This document shows positions 1-5,115 of a DNA stretch of 5,947 nt, piece after piece. The DNA is from Hydrogenophaga sp. (GTDB lineage: Bacteria > Pseudomonadota > Gammaproteobacteria > Burkholderiales > Burkholderiaceae_C). A program made the translations under genes and the position numbers. Positions within the stretch are counted from its first letter, which is position 1; each line of letters begins with the position of its first letter. The notes under the pieces were generated by a model that did not search any database, was not told the origin of the DNA, and was given only the letters and a program-made list of their open reading frames with translations. The DNA lies in NCBI GenBank assembly GCA_011390855.1, contig JAABRN010000025.1, positions 1 to 5,947 of the forward strand, read 5' to 3'.

Positions 1-34
1 AATCTTGGGTCGCAGCTACTTGCGCGTCGGTCAT
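1..34 (-). CDS. Possible 5' end of a leftward gene, cut by the window edge
   Basis: A leftward ATG at 34-32 opens a frame that stays open to the window edge and reads MTDAQVAATQD. Eleven codons are too few to identify a family. A weak promoter-like pair lies just upstream on the same strand (55-84), and none of the three rightward frames here looks like the tail of a recognisable protein. Together these slightly favour a divergently transcribed gene. There is no clear Shine-Dalgarno sequence. An in-frame start does not exist further up, but a second leftward ATG at 60-58 opens another frame, so the start and even the existence of the gene are uncertain. Confidence 0.22.
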   Translation of the reverse strand, partial: MTDAQVAATQD

Positions 35-54
35 CCCGTATGGCCTGATTGTCC

Positions 55-84
55 AGCATATGGCACCTTGTGTTCACAGTTCAA
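55..84 (-). promoter_or_regulatory. Weak sigma70-like promoter, leftward
   Basis: On the minus strand a -35-like TTGAAC (bases 84-79, 4 of 6 matches) is followed after 18 bases by a -10-like TATGCT (bases 60-55, 4 of 6). Transcription from it would start near base 48 and feed the possible leftward gene beginning at base 34. The match is modest and could be chance. Confidence 0.2.
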
Positions 85-163
85 CCCGCTTGATGGATGT
101 CAAGGCATAGGGCGCTCGCTGCGGTTGCAATGAGGGCCTATCTAGCAAGAAATGGAGTACCCA

Positions 164-313
164 ATGAAAGCCATGGCGGACCTTTTTTCAACCGACTACG
201 GCCTGTTCAGCGTTGCAGGCTTCATTTTCATGATCGGTATGGCGATTTGGTTTTTTCGCTTTTTCATGCGGAAGATGAACGAGTCCGAGCGTGCACACGG
301 CTCCGAGCGCTGA
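164..313 (+). CDS. DUF3149-type small single-span membrane protein
   Basis: This gene encodes a 49-residue protein with a short N-terminal segment containing DLFSTDYGL (residues 6-14), one hydrophobic transmembrane helix at about 15-34, and a basic then polar tail (RFFMRKMNE, then SERAHGSER). The D-L-F-x-T-D-x-G-L opening, the single helix and the basic flank match my recollection of DUF3149, a family of tiny proteobacterial membrane proteins with no known function. An in-frame ATG at 152 would add four residues. ATG 164 is preferred because GGAG at 154-157 sits six bases before it, while 152 has no ribosome binding site. The basic tail suggests N-out, C-in topology. The gene lies 112 bases upstream of the nif3-like gene on the same strand. 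It may be co-transcribed with it, but nothing seen proves this. No biochemical role can be assigned. Confidence 0.82.
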   Translation: MKAMADLFSTDYGLFSVAGFIFMIGMAIWFFRFFMRKMNESERAHGSER

Positions 314-347
314 AGTTCCTGACGTGGCCGGGGGCGCTCGTCGAGCG
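304..347 (+). repeat. Three-part inverted repeat over the small gene's 3' end
   Basis: CGAGCGC (304-310), GCGCTCG (334-340) and CGAGCG (342-347) form two mutually exclusive stems. One is a 7-bp stem with a 23-base loop. The other is a compact hairpin of five pairs, CGCTC/GAGCG, around a three-base loop. The first arm overlaps the last codons of the DUF3149-type gene and abuts its TGA. No U-tract follows, so this is not a classical terminator. The remaining bases of the spacer, 348-425, show no promoter I can support and no clear ribosome binding site before the next gene. Confidence 0.35.
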
Positions 348-425
348 AGACTGTCAGAATAGCCATGGAGCCTGGCAGGTGCGCCTTCGCTTGCCTGACT
401 TACAGCTCTTACCGACACACTGCTC

Positions 426-1202
426 ATGACCTTCTCAGCTTCACACGTCGCTCGTTCAGCCCTGCTGGCGTCTTTTGACGGACTCTTGCAGCCATCGATG
501 TTTCGTGACTACGGTCCCAACGGATTGCAGGTGGAAGGTCGGGCCGAGGTGCGAAAACTGGTTTCTGGTGTCACTGCAAGTCTGGCCTTGATCGACGCTG
601 CCATCGCAGAGAACGCCGATGCCATTCTGGTTCATCATGGGCTTTTCTGGCGCGGGCAGGATGGCAGGGTGACTGGATGGTTGAAGCAACGCCTGTCGCG
701 ATTGCTGGCGCACGACATCAACTTGTTCGCCTACCACTTGCCGCTTGATGCCCATGCCACGTTGGGCAACAACGCACAGCTGGCGCGACATCTGGGCATT
801 GATTTGCTTGAGGGGCCGGAGGGCCGGTTTGGTGAGCAAGCCATGGGCTTCCTGGGGCGGCTTCCCCCAACTTCTGCGTCTGCGCTGGCCGAGCACGTTG
901 CCCGCGCTCTGGGGCGGTCGGTGACCCTGGTGGCTGAGCCGGACCAGCCCATCGAACGCGTCGCGCTCTGTACAGGTGGTGCTCAGGGGTATTTCGAATC
1001 CGCTATTGCGGCCGGAGCCGATGTGTTCATCACCGGCGAAATCTCGGAGCCACAGGCCCACTACGCTCGGGAATGTGGTGTGGCCTATATTGCTTGCGGA
1101 CACCATGCGTCGGAACGGTACGGCGCACCTGCGGTAGCAGGCCATGTCGCCTCCGCGCTGGGGTTGCAACACGTTTTTATCGATATTCCCAATCCGGCCT
1201 GA
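426..1202 (+). CDS. Nif3-like dinuclear metal centre protein (YbgI family)
   Basis: This 258-residue protein belongs to the Nif3/YbgI family, which forms toroidal hexamers with a two-metal site in each subunit. The metal ligands known from E. coli YbgI are all in register here: H70 and H71 in VHHGLFW, D108 in the AYHLPLDAH stretch, and H226 and E230 in CGHHASERYG. The FRDYGPNGLQVEG segment (27-39), CTGGAQGYF (182-190) and the ITGE segment (202-205) are also typical. The length is normal and there is no inserted central PII-like domain as in the long forms. The start at 426 is the first ATG after an in-frame stop at 396-398. It lacks a recognisable Shine-Dalgarno sequence. The family is often labelled GTP cyclohydrolase 1 type 2, but the true substrate is not established and I would not transfer that name. 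The protein is probably cytoplasmic and probably co-transcribed with the pdxA-like gene 14 bases downstream. Confidence 0.93.
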   Translation: MTFSASHVARSALLASFDGLLQPSMFRDYGPNGLQVEGRAEVRKLVSGVTASLALIDAAIAENADAILVHHGLFWRGQDGRVTGWLKQRLSRLLAHDINLFAYHLPLDAHATLGNNAQLARHLGIDLLEGPEGRFGEQAMGFLGRLPPTSASALAEHVARALGRSVTLVAEPDQPIERVALCTGGAQGYFESAIAAGADVFITGEISEPQAHYARECGVAYIACGHHASERYGAPAVAGHVASALGLQHVFIDIPNPA

Positions 1203-1216
1203 GTCACACTGGCAGC

Positions 1217-2272
1217 ATGAACCATCTAGATGCGCTGCCTTCCGCAGAAAGCGTTCCCGTGTTGGTGACCATGGGCGATCCCGCCGGTATTGGCCCGGAG
1301 ATCATTGCGCTGGCTGTGCGACAGCGCCCTTCGCTGTTGGGCCATCTGGTGGTGGCTGGCGATGTGAAGACGATGCACAGAGCCAACCTTTTGGCGGCCA
1401 CGCGATGCGGTACCGCTTTGCCAACGCCGTTGGCCGAACTGTCACGGCTTTCGCATTGGCGACACACCCCAGAAGGTTGTCTGGCCGTCGTGCAGGCCTG
1501 CCATGCTCCAGGCGCCGTTGCCTGGGGCCAGGTGAGCGCCGTCGCAGGGCGGGCGGCGGCAGAGTGCATCCGTTTTGCCGCAGAAGCGGCACTTCAAAAC
1601 GAAGTGATGGCTGTGGTGACGGCGCCTGTGCACAAGGAGGCCTTGGCGGCAGCCGGCGTCTCGCATCCGGGGCACACGGAGATGCTTCAGGCGATCGCGG
1701 CTGACCATCAGAGAACGCCCCTTGAACGACTCCCGGTCCGCATGATGTTGAGCTGCCCGGGGCTGAGCACCGTGCTCGTGAGTATCCATGTTTCATTGCG
1801 CCACGCGCTATCAGCCGTGAGCTTTGAGAAAGTTGTGGAAACGATCCGCCTGACCCAGGCTCATTTTCAACGCGCCGGATCGGTGAGACCCAGGATCGCC
1901 GTTGCCGGCTTGAACCCTCACGCGGGAGAGGGGGGCTTGTTTGGGCGGGAAGAAATCGATGTGATTGCGCCGGCCATCAGGCAGGCTCGGAGTGAAGGCA
2001 TCGATGCCACGGGGCCTTATGCGCCCGACACCGTCTTCATGAGAGCCCGCCAAGGCGAATTTGACGTCGTGATCGCGATGTATCACGACCAGGGCCTGAT
2101 TCCGGTCAAGCTGCTGGGACTGGATGATGGTGTGAACACCACGATTGGACTGCCGTTTGTTCGCACCAGTCCCGATCACGGCACGGCAATGGACATTGCG
2201 GGTACGGGCTTGGCCAGTCCTTCGAGCCTGCTTGCGGCGATTGACGCTGCCATGAACAGCTCGCCGCGTTGA
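1217..2272 (+). CDS. pdxA: 4-hydroxythreonine-4-phosphate dehydrogenase family protein (PdxA, PdxA2-like)
   Basis: This is a 351-residue NAD-dependent metal-requiring dehydrogenase of the PdxA family. PdxA oxidises 4-phosphohydroxy-L-threonine, and the product is joined with deoxyxylulose 5-phosphate by PdxJ to give pyridoxine 5'-phosphate. The motifs run in order: TMGDPAGIGPEI (18-29), TAPVHKEA (135-142), GHTE (152-155), SIHVSLR (189-195), GLNPHAGEGG (231-240), GPYAPDTVF (266-274), MYHDQGLIPVK (288-298) and RTSPDHGTAMDIAG (316-329). H191, H235 and H290 align with the E. coli metal ligands H166, H211 and H266. Several motifs differ from E. coli PdxA (TPGEPAGIGPD, THLPLR) and resemble the PdxA2 group, some members of which act on 4-phospho-D-threonate or D-erythronate. 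Biosynthetic PdxA is therefore a good but not unique reading. ATG 1217 gives the family's normal length and sits 14 bases after the nif3-like stop, implying coupling. A longer upstream extension would overlap that gene and lacks family similarity. Confidence 0.9.
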   Translation: MNHLDALPSAESVPVLVTMGDPAGIGPEIIALAVRQRPSLLGHLVVAGDVKTMHRANLLAATRCGTALPTPLAELSRLSHWRHTPEGCLAVVQACHAPGAVAWGQVSAVAGRAAAECIRFAAEAALQNEVMAVVTAPVHKEALAAAGVSHPGHTEMLQAIAADHQRTPLERLPVRMMLSCPGLSTVLVSIHVSLRHALSAVSFEKVVETIRLTQAHFQRAGSVRPRIAVAGLNPHAGEGGLFGREEIDVIAPAIRQARSEGIDATGPYAPDTVFMRARQGEFDVVIAMYHDQGLIPVKLLGLDDGVNTTIGLPFVRTSPDHGTAMDIAGTGLASPSSLLAAIDAAMNSSPR

Positions 2273-2316
2273 ATGCCACCGGGTACACCGTATCCCACCC
2301 TCAGACCGCGGGCTGC
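2273..2316. other. Convergent pdxA/mscL gap without a clear terminator
   Basis: Only 44 bases separate the converging stop codons. They hold a weak hairpin, GGGTAC (2281-2286) against GTA plus CCC (2290-2292 and 2294-2296) with one bulged T, and an imperfect dyad centred on CCGCGG (2302-2315, arms CAG and CTG). Neither is followed by a T-run on either strand, so no canonical intrinsic terminator can be called. Confidence 0.4.
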
Positions 2317-2739
2317 CTATTTCTGCAGGCTGTCGCGGATCTCGCGCAGCAACAGCACATCCTCGGGAGTGGCTGGGGGCGCAGCAGGCGGCGTCTCTCG
2401 CTTCAGGCGGTTCACCTGTTTGACCATCAGGAAGATGATGAACGCAAGGATGATGAAGTTGATGGCTACTGTTATGAAGCTACCGTAGGCCAATGTCGGG
2501 ACACCCGCTTCCTTCATGGCAGCCAGCGTCTGCGCGGTGCCCTCGGGCACATTGCCCAATGGCAGATACAGGTTGGTGAAGTCAAGGTTCCCGAAAAGTG
2601 ATCCAACCACCGGCATGATCACATCGTCCACCAGGGACCCCACGATCTTGCCAAACGCTCCACCAATGATCACACCGACCGCGAGGTCGATGACATTGCC
2701 CTTGACCGCAAATTCCCTGAACTCCTGCATCATGCCCAT
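2317..2739 (-). CDS. mscL: Large-conductance mechanosensitive channel MscL
   Basis: MscL forms a homopentameric inner-membrane channel that opens under high membrane tension and releases solutes during osmotic downshock. The 140-residue protein has the amphipathic N-terminus [13 protein letters not shown] (3-15), then the pore-lining helix [20 protein letters not shown] (16-35) continuing to VDDVIMP (37-43). A periplasmic loop follows, then a second helix at about 85-106 ([20 protein letters not shown]). The C-terminus has a proline-rich linker (PPAAPPATP, 117-125) leading into the coiled cytoplasmic bundle helix [13 protein letters not shown]. All of this matches E. coli MscL closely, and the length is usual. 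ATG at 2739-2737 is chosen over nearby methionines 3 and 4 because AGGAG lies seven bases upstream. The gene is transcribed alone, divergent from petA and convergent with pdxA. In many Comamonadaceae mscL lies beside petABC, so the position is probably ancestral and need not imply a functional link. Confidence 0.98.
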   Translation of the reverse strand: MGMMQEFREFAVKGNVIDLAVGVIIGGAFGKIVGSLVDDVIMPVVGSLFGNLDFTNLYLPLGNVPEGTAQTLAAMKEAGVPTLAYGSFITVAINFIILAFIIFLMVKQVNRLKRETPPAAPPATPEDVLLLREIRDSLQK

Positions 2740-2746
2740 GTTGACT

Positions 2747-2751
2747 CTCCT
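2747..2751 (-). promoter_or_regulatory. mscL ribosome binding site
   Basis: AGGAG on the minus strand lies seven bases before the ATG at 2739-2737. It decides the start among three closely spaced in-frame methionine codons. Confidence 0.85.
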
Positions 2752-2767
2752 GAAATCGTGTGTGGAA

Positions 2768-2794
2768 AGGATAAGAACGGCAAAGCCCTGTCAG
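2768..2794 (-). promoter_or_regulatory. Candidate mscL promoter
   Basis: On the minus strand CTGACA (2794-2789, 5 of 6 matches to the -35 consensus) is followed by TATCCT (2773-2768, 4 of 6 to the -10). The 15-base spacer is shorter than the preferred 17. The predicted start would give a 5' leader of about 20-25 bases before the mscL ATG, which fits the ribosome binding site. The rest of the mscL-petA intergenic region up to about 2930 shows only a short dyad, ATTCC-C-GGAAT (2895-2905). Confidence 0.28.
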
Positions 2795-2954
2795 GCTCAT
2801 CACCTTGAAACGCTTGCGATTCTCACATGCTGGAGCACGAGGGGGGCTTTTCCTTCTGACGGCGAAGCAAGAAACCATGGAAATAATTGTCCCGATTCCC
2901 GGAATAGCCAAGCGGTCCACCCTGGCAACAAGTGAGGGGTTGTGATCGCTCCAG

Positions 2955-2960
2955 TACAAT
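2955..2960 (+). promoter_or_regulatory. Candidate petABC promoter -10 element
   Basis: TACAAT matches the -10 consensus at 5 of 6 positions and lies 46 bases before the petA ATG, so the leader would be about 40 bases. At the expected -35 position (about 2931-2938) there is no TTGACA-like hexamer, only a GTGAGG-type sequence, and there is no extended -10 TG. If this is the petABC promoter it may need an activator. That is inference. Confidence 0.38.
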
Positions 2961-2981
2961 GCCGGGTTGACCCTAATGTCT

Positions 2982-2998
2982 ATTGAAACCGATTGAAA
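2982..2998 (+). repeat. ATTGAAA direct repeat upstream of petA
   Basis: ATTGAAA occurs at 2982-2988 and again at 2992-2998, a 10-base period equal to about one helical turn. It lies between the putative promoter and the petA ATG, and the second copy forms part of the weak purine-rich ribosome binding region. A chance origin is possible. Confidence 0.4.
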
Positions 2999-3005
2999 GA
3001 TCCCC

Positions 3006-3614
3006 ATGAGTGAAGCAACCGTCGATGCGTCTGTCGATAACAGCCGCCGCACCTGGCTGATCACTTCCTGCGCCATGGGTGGCGTTGGAGCAGCTGCAGT
3101 CGCCGTTCCTTTCGTGAGCAGTTTTCAGCCCTCCGAACTGGCCAAAGCCGCTGGCGCGGCGGTCCAGGTGGATGTGTCTTCCATCGCCCCCGGGGAGAAG
3201 CGGGTGGTGGAGTGGCGGGGGAAACCCGTCTGGATCATGCGCCGCACGCCTGAGCAGCTCGCCTCGCTTGAAAAACAGGAAGGCCAGCTCGCCGACCCTG
3301 AATCCTTGCGAACCGCTTACCCGACGCCCGAGTACGCTCGCAATCGGCACCGCTCCATCAAGCCCGAGATTCTGGTGGCCGTGGGCATTTGCACGCACCT
3401 GGGCTGCTCGCCCAGTGACAAGCTCACGCCTGGCCCGCAGCCTTCGCTTCCTGATGACTGGCAGGGAGGTTTCCTGTGCGCTTGTCACGGCTCCACCTTT
3501 GATGTGGCCGGGCGCGTATTCAGGAACAAGCCCGCGCCTGACAACCTGGAGATCCCGCCCCACTACTACCTGTCCGAGACCACCTTGCTCCTGGGCGAGG
3601 AGCAGGCGACCTGA
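3006..3614 (+). CDS. petA: Ubiquinol-cytochrome c reductase, Rieske iron-sulphur subunit
   Basis: PetA carries the [2Fe-2S] cluster that takes the first electron from ubiquinol at the Qo site of the bc1 complex and passes it to cytochrome c1. The 202-residue protein has a twin-arginine segment (SRRTWLIT, R14-R15) before a transmembrane anchor at about 17-37, as in Tat-exported, uncleaved Rieske proteins. The globular domain lies in the periplasm. Rieske box 1 is CTHLGC (C129 and H131 as ligands, C134 for the disulphide). Box 2 is CACHGS (C158 and H161 as ligands, C160 for the disulphide). Between them is a proteobacterial insertion, SPSDKLTPGPQPSLPDDW. The AKAAGA hinge (46-51) allows head movement. 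The start is the first ATG that gives a Tat signal of normal length. The Shine-Dalgarno sequence (GAAAGA) is weak. petA is first in petABC, 48 bases before petB. Confidence 0.97.
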   Translation: MSEATVDASVDNSRRTWLITSCAMGGVGAAAVAVPFVSSFQPSELAKAAGAAVQVDVSSIAPGEKRVVEWRGKPVWIMRRTPEQLASLEKQEGQLADPESLRTAYPTPEYARNRHRSIKPEILVAVGICTHLGCSPSDKLTPGPQPSLPDDWQGGFLCACHGSTFDVAGRVFRNKPAPDNLEIPPHYYLSETTLLLGEEQAT

Positions 3615-3662
3615 GGCATTTCCCTCTCAGCGCAAGCAGACATCTGACATCAGAGGCAAAAC

Positions 3663-5084
3663 ATGGCTGAATTCAAAGAACTTTCCCCTGACGCACCGGT
3701 GGGGCAAAAAGCGTTGAACTGGATCGACAACCGGTTCCCGCTGTCCAAGCTCTACAACGAGCACCTGGCCGAGTACTACGCGCCGAAAAACTTCAATTTC
3801 TGGTACTTTTTCGGCTCGCTGGCGTTGCTGGTGCTGGTGATTCAAATCGTCACCGGCATTTTCCTTGTCATGCATTACAAGCCCGATGCCACACTCAATG
3901 CAGCGGGTGTGCCGGTTGCCTTCGCTTCTGTGGAATACATCATGCGCGATGTGCCATGGGGTTGGCTGATCCGCTACATGCACTCCACGGGTGCCTCTGC
4001 ATTCTTCGTGGTGGTCTACCTCCACATGTTCCGGGGCCTCATCTATGGTTCCTACCGCAAGCCACGCGAGTTGGTTTGGGTATTCGGCTGTGCCATCTTC
4101 CTCGTGCTGATGGCAGAGGCTTTCATGGGCTACCTCTTGCCTTGGGGGCAAATGTCCTACTGGGGCGCGCAGGTGATCGTGAACCTGTTTTCCGCGATCC
4201 CCTTCATTGGTCCTGATCTCGCGTTGCTGATTCGGGGTGATTTCGTCGTGGGCGACGCCACCCTCAACCGCTTCTTCAGCTTCCATGTGATTGCAGTGCC
4301 TTTGGTGCTGCTTGGCTTGGTGGTGGCACACATCATTGCCTTGCACGAAGTGGGCTCCAACAACCCTGATGGTGTCGAAATCAAGGCCCTGAAGGACGAA
4401 AAGGGCATTCCTCTGGACGGCATTCCTTTTCATCCTTACTACAGCGTGCACGACATTCTGGGCGTATCGGTCTTCCTGATGGTGTTCTCGGCGGTGGTGT
4501 TTTTCGCACCTGAGTTTGGTGGATTCTTCCTGGAATACAACAACTTCATCCCCGCTGATCCGCTCGTCACGCCGCTTCACATCGCGCCTGTTTGGTACTT
4601 CACGCCGTTCTATTCGATCCTGCGTGCAGTGACCAGCGAAATGATGTACGCCCTGATCGCCTGCGTGGTGCTGGCAGCCGTTCTGGGTGTTGTCAAGACC
4701 CAGCTCAGCGCCCTGATGAAGGGCGCGGTGGTCGGTGGAGCACTGGCGCTGGTGGCCATGATGCTGAGCATTGATCCCAAGTTCTGGGGTGTGGTTGCCA
4801 TGGGTGGCGGTGTCGTGATTCTTTTCTTCCTGCCTTGGCTTGACAACAGCCCGGTCAAGTCGATTCGATATCGTCCCACCTGGAACAAATGGCTGTATGC
4901 GTTGTTTGTGATCAACTTCCTGATTCTGGGTTACCTCGGTGTGCTGCCGCCCTCGCCAATCGGTGAGCGAGTGTCACAGGTCGGTACGCTGTTCTATTTT
5001 GGCTTCTTCCTCCTGATGCCCTGGTGGAGTCGTTTGGGTGAGTTCAAGACAGTGCCCACACGCGTCACTTTCCAGCCGCACTGA
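3663..5084 (+). CDS. petB: Cytochrome b subunit of the bc1 complex
   Basis: PetB holds haems bL and bH and forms the Qo and Qi quinone sites. The 473-residue product begins with the conserved YYAPKNFNFWYFFGS segment and helix A (to about 70). Haem ligands are H107 (RYMHSTGAS) and H121 (YLHMFRG) in helix B/C, and H208 (FFSFHVI) and H223 (VAHIIALH) in helix D. GYLLPWGQMSYWGA (156-169) and GSNNPDG (231-237) are also conserved. The Qo motif is PVWY (309-312), the form reported for beta- and gamma-proteobacteria, instead of PEWY. Helices F (WGVVAMGGGVVILFFLPWLD), G and H follow and complete the fused cytochrome b with no split. The protein is longer than Pseudomonas cytochrome b (about 403), mainly because of an insertion at about 324-372 with two hydrophobic stretches. 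AGAGG at 3652-3656 lies six bases before the ATG. It is probably co-transcribed with petA and petC. Confidence 0.98.
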   Translation: MAEFKELSPDAPVGQKALNWIDNRFPLSKLYNEHLAEYYAPKNFNFWYFFGSLALLVLVIQIVTGIFLVMHYKPDATLNAAGVPVAFASVEYIMRDVPWGWLIRYMHSTGASAFFVVVYLHMFRGLIYGSYRKPRELVWVFGCAIFLVLMAEAFMGYLLPWGQMSYWGAQVIVNLFSAIPFIGPDLALLIRGDFVVGDATLNRFFSFHVIAVPLVLLGLVVAHIIALHEVGSNNPDGVEIKALKDEKGIPLDGIPFHPYYSVHDILGVSVFLMVFSAVVFFAPEFGGFFLEYNNFIPADPLVTPLHIAPVWYFTPFYSILRAVTSEMMYALIACVVLAAVLGVVKTQLSALMKGAVVGGALALVAMMLSIDPKFWGVVAMGGGVVILFFLPWLDNSPVKSIRYRPTWNKWLYALFVINFLILGYLGVLPPSPIGERVSQVGTLFYFGFFLLMPWWSRLGEFKTVPTRVTFQPH

Positions 5085-5115
5085 GCCAGGCTGAACCAAA
5101 CAGAGAGTCATAGCA

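Noticed and set aside
97..429. A 110-codon rightward open frame
   Set aside because: It overlaps the DUF3149-type gene in another frame, gives an Arg/His-rich product without any recognisable domain, and has no ribosome binding site.
456..1172. A long leftward open frame opposite the nif3-like gene
   Set aside because: It is a shadow of the real gene on the other strand, with low-complexity Gln/Arg-rich translation and no domain.
1073..2272. pdxA extended upstream to give 399 residues
   Set aside because: The extra N-terminal residues overlap the nif3-like gene, resemble no PdxA, and contain no plausible start signal. ATG 1217 gives the family length.
2877..2945. A 22-codon open frame that could be a leader peptide for petABC
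   Set aside because: It has no good ribosome binding site, no run of regulatory codons, and no attenuator hairpin with a T-run after it. It also ends before the putative petA promoter.
2967..2995. TTGACC at 2967-2972 as a petA -35 element
   Set aside because: No -10-like hexamer lies 16-18 bases downstream (the sequence there is CGATTG or similar), and transcription would start at or after the petA ATG.
2516..3076. Overlapping open frames on both strands through the mscL-petA intergenic region
   Set aside because: They run across the mscL start and petA start in wrong frames and have no family similarity.
3627..4580. A 317-codon leftward open frame opposite petB
   Set aside because: It is a shadow of petB, whose product is unmistakable. 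The antisense translation is His/Glu/Gln-rich, as expected from the reverse of hydrophobic codons.
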